Positions 26,792 through 35,485 of a stretch of 64,000 nt of DNA are shown one piece after another (the stretch's first letter is position 1; the number at the start of each line of letters is the position of its first letter). A program made the translations under genes and the position numbers. The notes beneath the pieces are model-generated. The model was given only the letters and a program-made list of their open reading frames with translations, was not told the DNA's origin and did no database searches. Location of the stretch: positions 186,001 to 250,000 of the forward strand of contig JAGRPL010000010.1 in assembly GCA_019449595.1 (NCBI GenBank), in the 5' to 3' direction. This DNA is from Rhodoferax sp. (lineage in GTDB: Bacteria > Pseudomonadota > Gammaproteobacteria > Burkholderiales > Burkholderiaceae_C).

Positions 26792-29142
26792 AGTCCGGTA
26801 GCCGCTCACTGGCGCTGGCCCTCTGGCTTGCTGCGTTGGCCGTGTGTGCGGCGGTGATCGTGCAGACCCGTTTTGTGGCGGACCTGTCGGCGTTCATGCC
26901 CAAGATGCCCAATGCGCGCCAGCAGCTGCTGGTTGAGCAGTTGCGTGACGGCGTGATCGCCCGCCTCATCATGATGGGGATCGAAGGCGGCGACGCGGCC
27001 GAGCGCGCCCGCCTGTCACGCGAGCTGGCGGCTGCGCTGCGTGCGCAGCCGTCGTTCATGGGCGTGCAAAACGGCGAGGCGTCGATTCAGGATCGGGACC
27101 GCGCCTATTTCTTCAACAACCGGTACCTTTTGAGTCCGGCAGTCACCAGCGAACGCTTCACCCGTGACGGCTTGCACCAGGCCATTGGCCACTCGCTGGA
27201 TGCGTTGGCCGGCAATGCGGGGCTGGTGCTCAAGCGCCTGCTGCCACACGACCCTACCGGCGAAACGCTGCAACTGCTGGAGCAGTTTGCCGGAGGCAGC
27301 CAGCCGCGCAGCCTGGAGGGCGTCTGGAGTTCCCGCGACGGCCAGCGGGCCCTGTTGCTGGCGCAGACGCGCGTGGAAGGTTCCGACACCGAGGCGCAAG
27401 CCCAGCTGATTCACACCATCGAGCAGACCTTTGCCGCCATTCCCGGCCGGCACGCAGATACCCGCCTGGTGATGAGCGGCACCAGTGTGTTCTCGGTGTC
27501 CTCGCGCAGCACGATCGAGACGGAAGTCAGCCGTCTGGCCATCGCCAGCCTGGTGCTGGTCACGGGCCTGCTGTTGTTTGTCTACCGGTCGTTCATTCTG
27601 CTGGCACTGGGCTTGCTGCCCGTGGTTTCCGGCGCCCTGGTCGGGATTGCGGCGGTGAGTCTGGGTTTTGGCCATGTGCATGGCCTGACGCTGGGGTTTG
27701 GCACCACCCTGATCGGGGAAGCCGTGGACTATTCGATCTACCTGTTCATTCAGCGTGCCCACGGGGCCGATGCCAGTGGTTTCTGGCGCACGATCCGGCT
27801 GGGCGTTCTGACCTCCATCGCGGGTTTTGCCGCCATGCTGGGCTCCGGATTTCCCGGCTTGTCCCAGCTGGGGCTGTATTCCATCAGCGGGCTGGTCGCA
27901 GCGGTGCTGGTGACCCGCTATGTCCTGGCGGGTTTGATACCGCCGGGAATGGCGGTGCGCGATCTGTCCCGGTTCGGCGTGCTGCTGGACGGCATGGTGC
28001 AGCGCCTGCGGCGTCTGCAGTGGCTGATTGCGGTGCTGCTGCTGGCGGCAGCGGGCACCGTGGCCTACCACTCCAGCGCCATCTGGAACCGCCAGCTGTC
28101 GGCCCTCAGTCCCGTCTCCAAGGCGGACATGCAGCTGGACCTGGAGCTGCGGCGCGACCTGGGGGCGCCAGACATGCGCTACATGGCAACGTTCACGGCG
28201 CCCGACCAGGAGGCTGCCTTGCAGCGTGCCGAACAGGTCGGCGGGGTGATGCAAGGGCTGATCCGGGAGCAGGTTCTGGGTGGGTTCAACTCGCCCGCGC
28301 GGGTTCTGCCCAGCCTGGCGTTGCAGCGACAACGCCAGGCGGCGCTGCCGGACGAGGCGCAGGCACGGACCAATCTGCGGGAGGCCCTGGTGGGCCTGCC
28401 CATCCAGCCCGAGCGCCTGGAGGGTTTCCTGGCGGACGTGCAGGCCAACCGGTCCCGGCCCGCTCTGGTGCGCGCCGATCTGGACGGCACCTCGGCGGCG
28501 CTGTTGGTGGACTCCTTGCTGGTCAAACGCGACAAGGACTTTCTGGTGCTCATGCCCCTGCAATCCACCGGAGTGGGCCCCCAGGGTGATGTGATTGACC
28601 TCGCCAGGGTGAACGCAGCGCTGGAAGCGGGCGGCCTCTCCGGCGTCACCGTGATTGATCTGCTGGAGGAAACGACGGGCATCTTCGATAGCTACCTGAA
28701 GGAGGCGCTGCTTCTGTCCGGACTGGGCGGCCTGGCCATTGTGGGGCTGCTGTTGCTGTCGCTGCGATCGGTCACGCGCATGTTGCGGGTGATCGCGCCG
28801 GTGGCCTGCGCGGTGCTGTGTGTGACGGCGGGGCATCTCGTCGGCGGCGTCCAGCTGACGATCTTGCATCTGGTGGGCTTGTTGCTGGTGGTGGCGGTGG
28901 GTTCCAATTACGCGCTGTTCTTTGACAGTGGCGCGCAAGCCCGCTCCCTGGCTGAGCGTCGTCAGACGCTGGTTTCGCTGGTGGTGGCCAATCTCACCAC
29001 GGTGGCCAGTTTTGGTGTTCTGGGCCTGTCCTCGGTGCCGGTGCTGTCGGCATTTGGTACCACCGTCGGGCCTGGCGCGCTGCTGGCCCTGTTTTTCTCC
29101 GCCATGCTGGCAGGAGGAGCTTCCGATGCGCCAGATCACTGA
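26788..29142 (+). CDS. MMPL/RND family exporter of the aryl polyene cluster
   Basis: A 784-aa transporter with the RND layout: one N-terminal helix, a large periplasmic loop (residues about 30-240), five helices, a second loop (about 430-630) and five terminal helices. Helix 4 shows LGFGTTLIGEAVDYSIYLFI, the acidic proton-relay residue being in EAVDYS. The GTG start overlaps the LolA-like stop (GTGA). With the LolA-like protein it forms the export route for the lipidated product to the outer membrane. Confidence 0.9.
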   Translation: MKSGSRSLALALWLAALAVCAAVIVQTRFVADLSAFMPKMPNARQQLLVEQLRDGVIARLIMMGIEGGDAAERARLSRELAAALRAQPSFMGVQNGEASIQDRDRAYFFNNRYLLSPAVTSERFTRDGLHQAIGHSLDALAGNAGLVLKRLLPHDPTGETLQLLEQFAGGSQPRSLEGVWSSRDGQRALLLAQTRVEGSDTEAQAQLIHTIEQTFAAIPGRHADTRLVMSGTSVFSVSSRSTIETEVSRLAIASLVLVTGLLLFVYRSFILLALGLLPVVSGALVGIAAVSLGFGHVHGLTLGFGTTLIGEAVDYSIYLFIQRAHGADASGFWRTIRLGVLTSIAGFAAMLGSGFPGLSQLGLYSISGLVAAVLVTRYVLAGLIPPGMAVRDLSRFGVLLDGMVQRLRRLQWLIAVLLLAAAGTVAYHSSAIWNRQLSALSPVSKADMQLDLELRRDLGAPDMRYMATFTAPDQEAALQRAEQVGGVMQGLIREQVLGGFNSPARVLPSLALQRQRQAALPDEAQARTNLREALVGLPIQPERLEGFLADVQANRSRPALVRADLDGTSAALLVDSLLVKRDKDFLVLMPLQSTGVGPQGDVIDLARVNAALEAGGLSGVTVIDLLEETTGIFDSYLKEALLLSGLGGLAIVGLLLLSLRSVTRMLRVIAPVACAVLCVTAGHLVGGVQLTILHLVGLLLVVAVGSNYALFFDSGAQARSLAERRQTLVSLVVANLTTVASFGVLGLSSVPVLSAFGTTVGPGALLALFFSAMLAGGASDAPDH

Positions 29143-29821
29143 TGCCTTCGACAGCACCCGCCGCGCGCAGACGCTGCTGGTACTGCTGCCTCCGGCGCAG
29201 GCGCGTCCCGAGGATTTCCTGGCTCAGGGTTTTGTCGCTGCCGTGCGCGCGCGGGGGATTCGGGCTGACCTGACGCTGGTGGAAACCACCTACCAGCAGC
29301 TGATGGACAAAACGGGTGTTTCCCTGTTGCACGAGCAGGTGGTTCTGCCGGCCCAGGCGGCGGGCTACGCGCAGGTCTGGCTGGCGGGCATCTCGCTGGG
29401 CGCCTTCCATGCCCTGTATTACGCGGCCGAACATGCGCACCACTTGGCGGGCGTCCATCTCATGGCGCCCTATCCGGGTACGAGCGATGTGCTGGCCGAA
29501 ATCTGCACGGCCGGCGGGCCGCTTGCCTGGGCGGATGCTCCGTACGAAGGCCAGGGCGATGAGCGCGCCTGGTGGCGCTGGCTGTGCCGCGAGGCGCAGT
29601 CCGGTGAGTGGACCACGCCGGTGCATCTCAGCACCGGGAGTGAAGACCGTTTTGTGCGGGGGCAGCGCCTGATGGCCGATCTGCTGCCCGCCGCGCAAGT
29701 GCGCACGGTGCCCGGTGGCCATGCCTGGCCGGTCTGGCAAGCCCTGTGGCAGCAATGGCTGGACCATGGCCCTCTCGCCCTGCCAGCGGTCCGGGCGCAA
29801 ACCGGTGCCTCAGGGGGGTGA
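29126..29821 (+). CDS. Alpha/beta hydrolase-like protein in the polyene cluster
   Basis: A 231-aa protein with an alpha/beta-hydrolase core. The nucleophile elbow is WLAGISLGAFHALYYA (Ser), the acid is likely Asp in STGSEDRFV, and the His is in VPGGHAWPVW. A Shine-Dalgarno AGGAGG at about 29112 sets the ATG at 29126, overlapping the exporter by 17 bases. It is not a standard component of the aryl polyene loci I know. It could cleave a thioester or acyl ester of the product, or be a carboxylesterase; the substrate is not visible. Confidence 0.75.
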   Translation: MRQITDAFDSTRRAQTLLVLLPPAQARPEDFLAQGFVAAVRARGIRADLTLVETTYQQLMDKTGVSLLHEQVVLPAQAAGYAQVWLAGISLGAFHALYYAAEHAHHLAGVHLMAPYPGTSDVLAEICTAGGPLAWADAPYEGQGDERAWWRWLCREAQSGEWTTPVHLSTGSEDRFVRGQRLMADLLPAAQVRTVPGGHAWPVWQALWQQWLDHGPLALPAVRAQTGASGG

Positions 29822-29823
29822 CC

Positions 29824-30627
29824 ATGCACGGCTGGCGGCCCACTCCTGCTCTGCTGGCCAGCGTGGCGCTGCATGTGGGCGCGCTGCTGGCGCTGCTCCT
29901 GCGCTTTGACCTGTGGGCCTGGGCGTTGGGCGGGGTGCTGTTGAATCACCTGGTTCTCGGTGCGATCGGCTTGTGGCCACGCAGCACGGCGCTGGGGCCC
30001 AATCTGGTGCGCCTGCCCGATGCGGCGGCGCGGCGTGGCGAAGTGGCCATTACCATCGACGACGGCCCCGATCCGGAGGTGACGCCACAGGTGCTGGCGA
30101 TCCTGGCATCCCGGGGTGCACGCGCCACTTTTTTCTGCATTGGGGAGCGGGCCGCGGCGCACCCCGAGGTCTGCCGTGCCATCGTGGCCGCCGGGCATGC
30201 GATCGAAAACCACGGACAGTGGCACCGCAACCACACGGCAGCGCTGGGGCCGCGCGGCTGGCGGCGCGAGGTGGGCACCGCGCAAGCCACGCTGGCGGCC
30301 ATCACCGGTCAGAAGCCGGTATTTTTCCGGGCCCTGGCGGGCCTGCGCAACCCTTTTCTCGACCCGGTGCTGCACCAGCTGGGGTTGCGGCTGGCCACCT
30401 GGACCCGCCGTGGCTATGACACCCGTGAGGGGGATGCCGCGCGCGTGCTGGCGCGCCTGACCCACCGGCTGGCGGCCGGCGATATTCTGCTGCTGCACGA
30501 TGGCCACAGCGCCCGAACGGCATCAGGGCGCCCGGTCATTCTGGAAGTGTTGCCCCGCCTGCTGGATGAACTGGCCGTGCGCCGGCTCACGCCCGTCACC
30601 TTGCGTTCCGTATGCGATCCATCCTGA
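29824..30627 (+). CDS. Polysaccharide deacetylase family protein (membrane-anchored)
   Basis: A 267-aa NodB-homology protein. Two hydrophobic segments at the N-terminus (LLASVALHVGALLALLLRF and the following GVLLNHLVLGAIGL) anchor it; the catalytic domain shows AITIDDGPDPEVTPQV (motif 1, Asp-Asp), NHGQWHRNH (motif 2, HxxxH) and ILLLHDG. Motif 3 appears as FFRALAGLRNP, in which the usual RPPYG is altered. It probably deacetylates an amide or acetylated sugar on the lipid anchor, in line with the glycosyltransferase encoded nearby. The ATG at 29824 starts two bases after the hydrolase stop. Confidence 0.8.
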   Translation: MHGWRPTPALLASVALHVGALLALLLRFDLWAWALGGVLLNHLVLGAIGLWPRSTALGPNLVRLPDAAARRGEVAITIDDGPDPEVTPQVLAILASRGARATFFCIGERAAAHPEVCRAIVAAGHAIENHGQWHRNHTAALGPRGWRREVGTAQATLAAITGQKPVFFRALAGLRNPFLDPVLHQLGLRLATWTRRGYDTREGDAARVLARLTHRLAAGDILLLHDGHSARTASGRPVILEVLPRLLDELAVRRLTPVTLRSVCDPS

Positions 30628-31334
30628 AACGGCGGCTGCGGGACTTGGCCAGTGAACCCTACCGGGTGTCCGGCCAGTTCCATTACCAATGGGCACGTGG
30701 CAAGCTGGGGCACGATCCCCTGTTCTTTGCGCTGATCGAACACGGGGTGTTTCCCAATGGGGCGCGGGTTCTCGACCTGGGGTGTGGCCGCGGGCTGCTG
30801 GCCGCCTGGTTGCTGGCTGCGGAGCAACTGCGGGCCGAGGGTTGCTGGCCGGCGTCCCTGACGCCGCCGCCCCGGGGGCTGCACTTTCGGGGGTTGGAAC
30901 AGGTGGGGCAGGACGTGGCATGCGGCAACCGGGCCTTGCAGTCCGTCCATGGCCGGCGCGTGCAGCTTGATGCCGGCGATATCCGTGTGGCCGACCTGGG
31001 CGATGCAGACGCCATCGCGCTGCTGGACGTGCTGCATTACATCCCCTATGCGGAGCAGGAGCGGCTGCTCGACCGTGTCCGCACGGCACTGGATGGCGGG
31101 GGGGTCTTTGTGACCCGTGTGGGCGATGCCGGCGGCGGGCTGCGGTTTGCGCTCAGCCAGTGCGTGGACATGGGCATTGCCCTGGTTCGGGGCTACCGCA
31201 TCAGCCGCCTGTGGTGCCGTTCGCAGGACGCGTGGGTGCAGGCGCTGCAAGCCCGGGGCTTCGCAGTGCAGGCCTGTCCCATGAGCGACGGCACGCCGTT
31301 TGCCAACGTCCTGCTCGTTGCGCGTGTGGCATGA
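30612..31334 (+). CDS. Class I SAM-dependent methyltransferase in polyene cluster (plus-strand)
   Basis: A 240-aa methyltransferase. Motif I is RVLDLGCGRGLLAAWLL (about residue 52), the acidic post-I loop follows after a longer than usual insertion, and motif II is in IALLDVLHYIPYAEQERLL. It overlaps the deacetylase by 16 bases and its stop overlaps the ketosynthase start (ATGA). It may O-methylate the aromatic head group or the polyene hydroxyl. Two further methyltransferases are encoded in the minus-strand block. Confidence 0.82.
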   Translation: MRSILKRRLRDLASEPYRVSGQFHYQWARGKLGHDPLFFALIEHGVFPNGARVLDLGCGRGLLAAWLLAAEQLRAEGCWPASLTPPPRGLHFRGLEQVGQDVACGNRALQSVHGRRVQLDAGDIRVADLGDADAIALLDVLHYIPYAEQERLLDRVRTALDGGGVFVTRVGDAGGGLRFALSQCVDMGIALVRGYRISRLWCRSQDAWVQALQARGFAVQACPMSDGTPFANVLLVARVA

Positions 31335-32572
31335 TGCGCGCTGCCCAACTTTCAAGCACTTGTTCAAGCGGATCTGGCGTGCAATCACTTCGACTGAGTT
31401 CGTTCACCATGACCAGCGCTCTGGGCGCGGGTCTGGCCTCCACGCTGCAGGCCTTGCGTGCAGGACGCAGCGGCATCACGCGCACGCAATGGGAAACCGT
31501 GGACCTGGATACCTGCATTGGCATGGTGGACGGCCTGGATGCCCAGCCGGTGCGCGCTGATCTGTCCGCGTTCGACTGCCGCAACAACCGATTGGCCCAG
31601 CGGGGTCTGGAGCAGGACGGTTTTGCCGACGCTGTCCGAGGCGCTGTCGCGCGCCATGGCGCAGAGCGCGTGGGGGTGTTCCTGGGAACCAGTACGTCGG
31701 GCATCCTGAGTTCTGAAATCGCCTACCGCCACCGCGATCCGGTCAGCGGCGCCCTGCCGCCCGGCCTCGACTATCGCCACACCCACAACAGCTACTCGGT
31801 GGCCGACTTCGTGCGCCAGTACTTCGGCTTGCGGGGGCCGGCTTACGTGGTGTCGACCGCCTGCTCTTCCAGCGCCAAGGTGTTTGGCAGTGCCCAGCGC
31901 ATGCTCGTCAGCGGCATGATTGACGCCGCGGTCGTTGGCGGTGTGGATTCGCTGTGCCTGACCACACTCTACGGTTTCAACTCCCTGCAGCTGGTATCGG
32001 CTCAGCCTTGCAGGCCCTTTGATGCCCACCGCGACGGCATTACCATGGGCGAGGGCGCGGCGTTTGCGCTGGTTGAGCCTGCCGCCAACACGCAGCCCGG
32101 CGATATCCTGGTCAGTGGCATTGGCGAATCGAGCGACGCACACCACATGTCGTCGCCCCACCCGCAGGGGCTGGGCGCTCGCATGGCCATGGAGGCCGCC
32201 TTGCGCATGGCCGGTCTGCAGACCACCGACATTGGCTACATCAACCTGCATGGCACCTCCACGCCCAGCAACGATGCGGCCGAGGACAAAGGCGTCAGCG
32301 CCTTGTTTGGCACGCAAACGCCGTGCAGCTCCACCAAGGGGCATACAGGGCACACGCTGGGCGCGGCCGGCGGCGTGGAGGCCGTCATCTGCGCGCTGGC
32401 GCTGCGCCATGGCTTTGCCCCGGGCGGCGTCGGTACGCGGGAGCTGGACCCGCAGCTGCGCAGCCGGTATCTGCTGGCCAACCTGGAGCAACCGCTGCAC
32501 CATGTGCTGAGCAATTCCTTTGGCTTTGGCGGCAGCAATTGCAGCCTCGTCCTGTCGCGGGTGCAGGCATGA
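31331..32572 (+). CDS. Beta-ketoacyl-ACP synthase II-type (polyene KS alpha)
   Basis: A 413-aa FabF-like ketosynthase with a complete catalytic triad: Cys in VVSTACSSSAKVFGSA, His in NLHGTSTPSND, and the second His in KGHTGHTLGAAGG. The C-terminal SNSFGFGGSNCSLVL is canonical. It is directly followed by a chain-length-factor gene, the arrangement of the ApeO/ApeC heterodimer of aryl polyene synthases, so it should extend the polyene by decarboxylative condensation with malonyl-ACP. ATG at 31331 overlaps the upstream stop. Confidence 0.88.
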   Translation: MMRAAQLSSTCSSGSGVQSLRLSSFTMTSALGAGLASTLQALRAGRSGITRTQWETVDLDTCIGMVDGLDAQPVRADLSAFDCRNNRLAQRGLEQDGFADAVRGAVARHGAERVGVFLGTSTSGILSSEIAYRHRDPVSGALPPGLDYRHTHNSYSVADFVRQYFGLRGPAYVVSTACSSSAKVFGSAQRMLVSGMIDAAVVGGVDSLCLTTLYGFNSLQLVSAQPCRPFDAHRDGITMGEGAAFALVEPAANTQPGDILVSGIGESSDAHHMSSPHPQGLGARMAMEAALRMAGLQTTDIGYINLHGTSTPSNDAAEDKGVSALFGTQTPCSSTKGHTGHTLGAAGGVEAVICALALRHGFAPGGVGTRELDPQLRSRYLLANLEQPLHHVLSNSFGFGGSNCSLVLSRVQA

Positions 32573-33363
32573 GCGCGCTGCAGGTCCATGTTGACGGCAT
32601 CGGTCTGATCGGACCGGGCTTGTCGGGCTGGGAAGCCACCTGCGGCGTGCTGGCTGGCCGCAGCACGCTTGAACTGGCAACGCCGGTGCTGCCGCCCGTT
32701 GAGGCTTTGCCGCCGGCGGAGCGCCGGCGCGTGGGGCAGGCCATCAAGCTGGCCATGGCGGTGGGTTTCGAGGCCGTGCGCCACGCCGGCGCCGATGCCA
32801 CCCCACTGGCCACCGTCTTTTCCTCCACCGGGGGCGATTGCGACAATTGCCACGCCATTCTGGAAACACTGGCATCGGCGGACCGTGCCGTGTCGCCCAC
32901 ACGGTTTCACAATTCGGTGCACAACGCGCCCGCGGGGTACTGGAGTATTGCCACGGGCTGCATGGCACCTTCCACCAGCCTGTGCGCGTATGACGCCACC
33001 TTTGCGGCCGGCTTGCTGGAGGCTGCCACCCAGGTGTTGACCAGTGGCCAGCCCTGTCTGCTGATTGCCTTTGATACCTTGTACCCAGAGCCGCTGCACG
33101 CCCTGCGTCCCATTCCGTATGCGCTGGGCGTGGGCATGCTGCTCAATCCGCACAAGACGGATGCCGCGCGCGCCACGTTCACGCTGGCGACTACGCCGGT
33201 GGCTGTGACGCCCATGGCGGACGCCACGCTGGAGTCTTTGCGCCAGCACATTCCGGCCGCTCGCAGCCTGCCTTTGCTGCAACTCCTGGCTCAGGCCCGC
33301 AGCGGGGCCGTGGTGATTGACTACCTGGATGGGCTGCACCTCGCGGTGGAGGTGCAGGTGTGA
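32569..33363 (+). CDS. Ketosynthase-like chain length factor (ApeC-like)
   Basis: A 264-aa protein with a ketosynthase-like fold and no TACSS active-site motif (the region reads SIATGCMAPSTSLCAYDAT), as expected for the inactive chain-length-factor partner in Ketoacyl-synt_2 proteins. The N-terminus VHVDGIGLIGPGLSGW and YDATFAAGLLEAATQVLTS are recognisable. Translation is coupled to the preceding ketosynthase (ATGA overlap) and to the following dehydratase (GTGA overlap). It should set polyene length as a heterodimer. Confidence 0.88.
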   Translation: MSALQVHVDGIGLIGPGLSGWEATCGVLAGRSTLELATPVLPPVEALPPAERRRVGQAIKLAMAVGFEAVRHAGADATPLATVFSSTGGDCDNCHAILETLASADRAVSPTRFHNSVHNAPAGYWSIATGCMAPSTSLCAYDATFAAGLLEAATQVLTSGQPCLLIAFDTLYPEPLHALRPIPYALGVGMLLNPHKTDAARATFTLATTPVAVTPMADATLESLRQHIPAARSLPLLQLLAQARSGAVVIDYLDGLHLAVEVQV

Positions 33364-33797
33364 ATCCGGACCACGCCTGGATTGCGGCCCACATCCCGCA
33401 CCAGGGCAGCATGTGCCTGCTGGAGGCCGTGCAGCACTGGAGTCCGACCGAGATCGTGTGCCGTGCGCACAGCCACCGCCGGGAGGACAACCCCCTGCGG
33501 TTTGTCGGGCGTCTGGGCATCAGTGCCGGCATTGAATACGCGGCACAGGCCATGGCGGTCCACGGGGCCTTGCTGGCCGCACAGGATGCTGTGCCCTGCG
33601 TGGGCTTCTTGACCAGCGTGCGCGATGTGCGCTGGCTGCGTTCGCGGCTGGATGACGTGGCAACGGACCTGACGGTGCGCGCCGAGCGGTTCTCCGGCAA
33701 CGCGGTCAGCCTGCTGTACCAGTTCAGTGTGCTGGCGGCAGACGCCGTGCTGCTGAGCGGGCGTGCCAGTGTCCTGCTTCAGGCCCCCGAGGCGTGA
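33360..33797 (+). CDS. Hotdog 3-hydroxyacyl-ACP dehydratase (ApeP-like)
   Basis: A 145-aa hotdog-fold protein with IPHQGSMCLLEAV near the N-terminus, the region corresponding to PHRGxMLLL in ApeP-type dehydratases, followed by RFVGRLGISAGIEYAAQAMAVH and GFLTSVRDVRWLRSRLD. It differs from FabZ and from the 99-aa dehydratase earlier in this operon. It is presumably the partner that completes dehydration after ketoreduction. The GTG start overlaps the CLF stop. It is followed after 37 bases by the ketoreductase. Confidence 0.85.
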   Translation: MNPDHAWIAAHIPHQGSMCLLEAVQHWSPTEIVCRAHSHRREDNPLRFVGRLGISAGIEYAAQAMAVHGALLAAQDAVPCVGFLTSVRDVRWLRSRLDDVATDLTVRAERFSGNAVSLLYQFSVLAADAVLLSGRASVLLQAPEA

Positions 33798-33834
33798 GGC
33801 GGCTTCTTCATATTCACTCCGTATTGGAATCGCC

Positions 33835-34554
33835 ATGCGACGTGCTTTAGTAACCGGGGGCAGTGGTGCCATTGGCGCCGCCATCTGTCGCCGACTGGCG
33901 GCCGACGGCATGCAGGTCATCGTTCACGCCAATCACCATATGGCGGCAGCCCAGGCGCTGTGTGATGAGCTGCGGGCACAGGGCGGTGCGGCCCAGGCCG
34001 TTCAGTTCGATGTGGTCGACGCCGATGCGACCCAGGCCGCTTTGGAAACCCTGCTGCAGGACGGCAGCATTGCGGTGCTGGTGAACAACGCTGGCATCCA
34101 CGATGACGCCGCGTTTCCCGGCATGCGCCGAGCCCAGTGGCATGGCGTCATTGATGTGTCGTTGCATGGGTTTTTCAATGTGACGCAACCCCTGACCATG
34201 CCCATGGTGCGGGGCCGTTGGGGCCGCATCATCAATATCTCGTCCATTGCCGGCATTACCGGTAACCGGGGGCAGACCAACTACGCGGCGGCCAAAGGCG
34301 CTTTGCATGCCGCCACCAAGTCGCTCTCGCTCGAATTGGCCAGCCGGGGCATCACGGTCAACGCTGTGGCGCCCGGCATCATCACGTCGGACATGAGCAA
34401 GGACGCGTTTGATGCGGAAACCATTGCGCGGCTGGTCCCGATGAAGCGCGCGGGCAGGGCTCAGGAAGTCGCCGATCTGGTGGGGTTCCTCGCGTCGGAG
34501 CAGGCGTCGTATATCACCGGGCAAGTCATTTCGGTGAATGGCGGCATGGTGTGA
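33835..34554 (+). CDS. 3-ketoacyl-ACP reductase, FabG-like (ApeQ-like)
   Basis: A 239-aa SDR of the FabG type. ALVTGGSGAIGAAIC is the NADPH loop, VLVNNAGI is strand 4, and INISSIAGITGNRGQTNYAAAKGALHAATK provides Ser, Tyr and Lys. The C-terminal ITGQVISVNGGMV is typical. It should reduce the 3-keto group after each condensation. ATG at 33835 fits the family N-terminus; the upstream open frame has no similarity. This is the last gene of the plus-strand operon; the next genes are convergent. Confidence 0.92.
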   Translation: MRRALVTGGSGAIGAAICRRLAADGMQVIVHANHHMAAAQALCDELRAQGGAAQAVQFDVVDADATQAALETLLQDGSIAVLVNNAGIHDDAAFPGMRRAQWHGVIDVSLHGFFNVTQPLTMPMVRGRWGRIINISSIAGITGNRGQTNYAAAKGALHAATKSLSLELASRGITVNAVAPGIITSDMSKDAFDAETIARLVPMKRAGRAQEVADLVGFLASEQASYITGQVISVNGGMV

Positions 34555-34568
34555 GCCGTATCCGCTGA

Positions 34569-35447
34569 TTACGCCAGGGCACAGGGCAGGGCGCACCCGC
34601 CCGCCCGGAACCAGCGTGCAAAGACCCGGAAGTCCTGTTGCTGTGCCGGTGTCAGGCGGGCATGGGCCTGCTGCATCCGGTGCCGGGTTTCGGTATCCAG
34701 GGTGCGCCGGGCCGCGCTCTTGAACACCACCATGAAGGGGGCCAGCGGGGTCTGGTAGCAGGCAACATCCGGTCCCAGCAGGGCGGTGGCATCACGCAAC
34801 TCCGTGGTGCTGAACGCGGCCTGCAAGGACTGCAGGTAGTCCTGCGTAAACCGTGCACTCTGGCATTCCCGGCGATCGTATGCGAAGAAGCGCTGTGTGC
34901 GGGCGCGCTTGAATCGTCCGAAGTCCACCAGGTACAGGGCGCCTCCGGGCTTGAGCACGCGCCGTACCTCCTGCAGGGTGCGCCCCAGCGCCCGGGTGTC
35001 CGGCAAATGGTGCAGGGACATGGTGCACATGACGCCGTCCATGCTGGCATCGTCCAATCCGTCCAGGCGGGTCATGTCTGCGGTGGCCAGTTCCACATTG
35101 CCGACGGCGCCGCGCGCCAGCGTGGCCCGTGCCACATCGAGCATGGTGGCGGAGGCGTCGATCCCGACAAAGTGTGTGTGCGGGTTGAGCAGGGCGACGG
35201 GCAGCAGCTGGTTGGCAGGCCCGCAGGCCAGGTCCAGCACCCGGTCGCCGGGGCGCAGGAGGGGCGTGATCTGCAGTGCGTGAAACAGGTGCGTGAACGC
35301 CAGCAGGCCTTCGTCGCGTCCGCAGTCCACAAAGGCAGCAACCTGCTCCGGGTCGTGCATGACCAGGTCGGGCTCCGGTATCCGCTCCAGCACCTGCCGC
35401 GACAGGCGCTCCAGAAGCAAATGTCCCAACATTGCCGGGCCGGACAT
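34569..35447 (-). CDS. Class I SAM-dependent methyltransferase (minus-strand block)
   Basis: A 292-aa methyltransferase. Motif I is RVLDLACGPANQLLPVALL (a GxG variant with ACGPAN), then FVGIDASATMLDVARATLA, MTRLDGLDDASMDGVMCTMSLHH, and VLKPGGALYLVDFGR. A C-terminal region of about 90 residues includes two cysteines and an arginine-rich segment; no substrate indication is seen. It is the last gene of the minus-strand block of the pigment cluster. The start is the ATG at 35447; the longer open frame overlaps the next gene's antisense and is not used. Confidence 0.85.
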   Translation of the reverse strand: MSGPAMLGHLLLERLSRQVLERIPEPDLVMHDPEQVAAFVDCGRDEGLLAFTHLFHALQITPLLRPGDRVLDLACGPANQLLPVALLNPHTHFVGIDASATMLDVARATLARGAVGNVELATADMTRLDGLDDASMDGVMCTMSLHHLPDTRALGRTLQEVRRVLKPGGALYLVDFGRFKRARTQRFFAYDRRECQSARFTQDYLQSLQAAFSTTELRDATALLGPDVACYQTPLAPFMVVFKSAARRTLDTETRHRMQQAHARLTPAQQQDFRVFARWFRAGGCALPCALA

Positions 35448-35485
35448 CAGCACCCTTTCATGTTGTCGGCACCCTGCTCGGCCGG

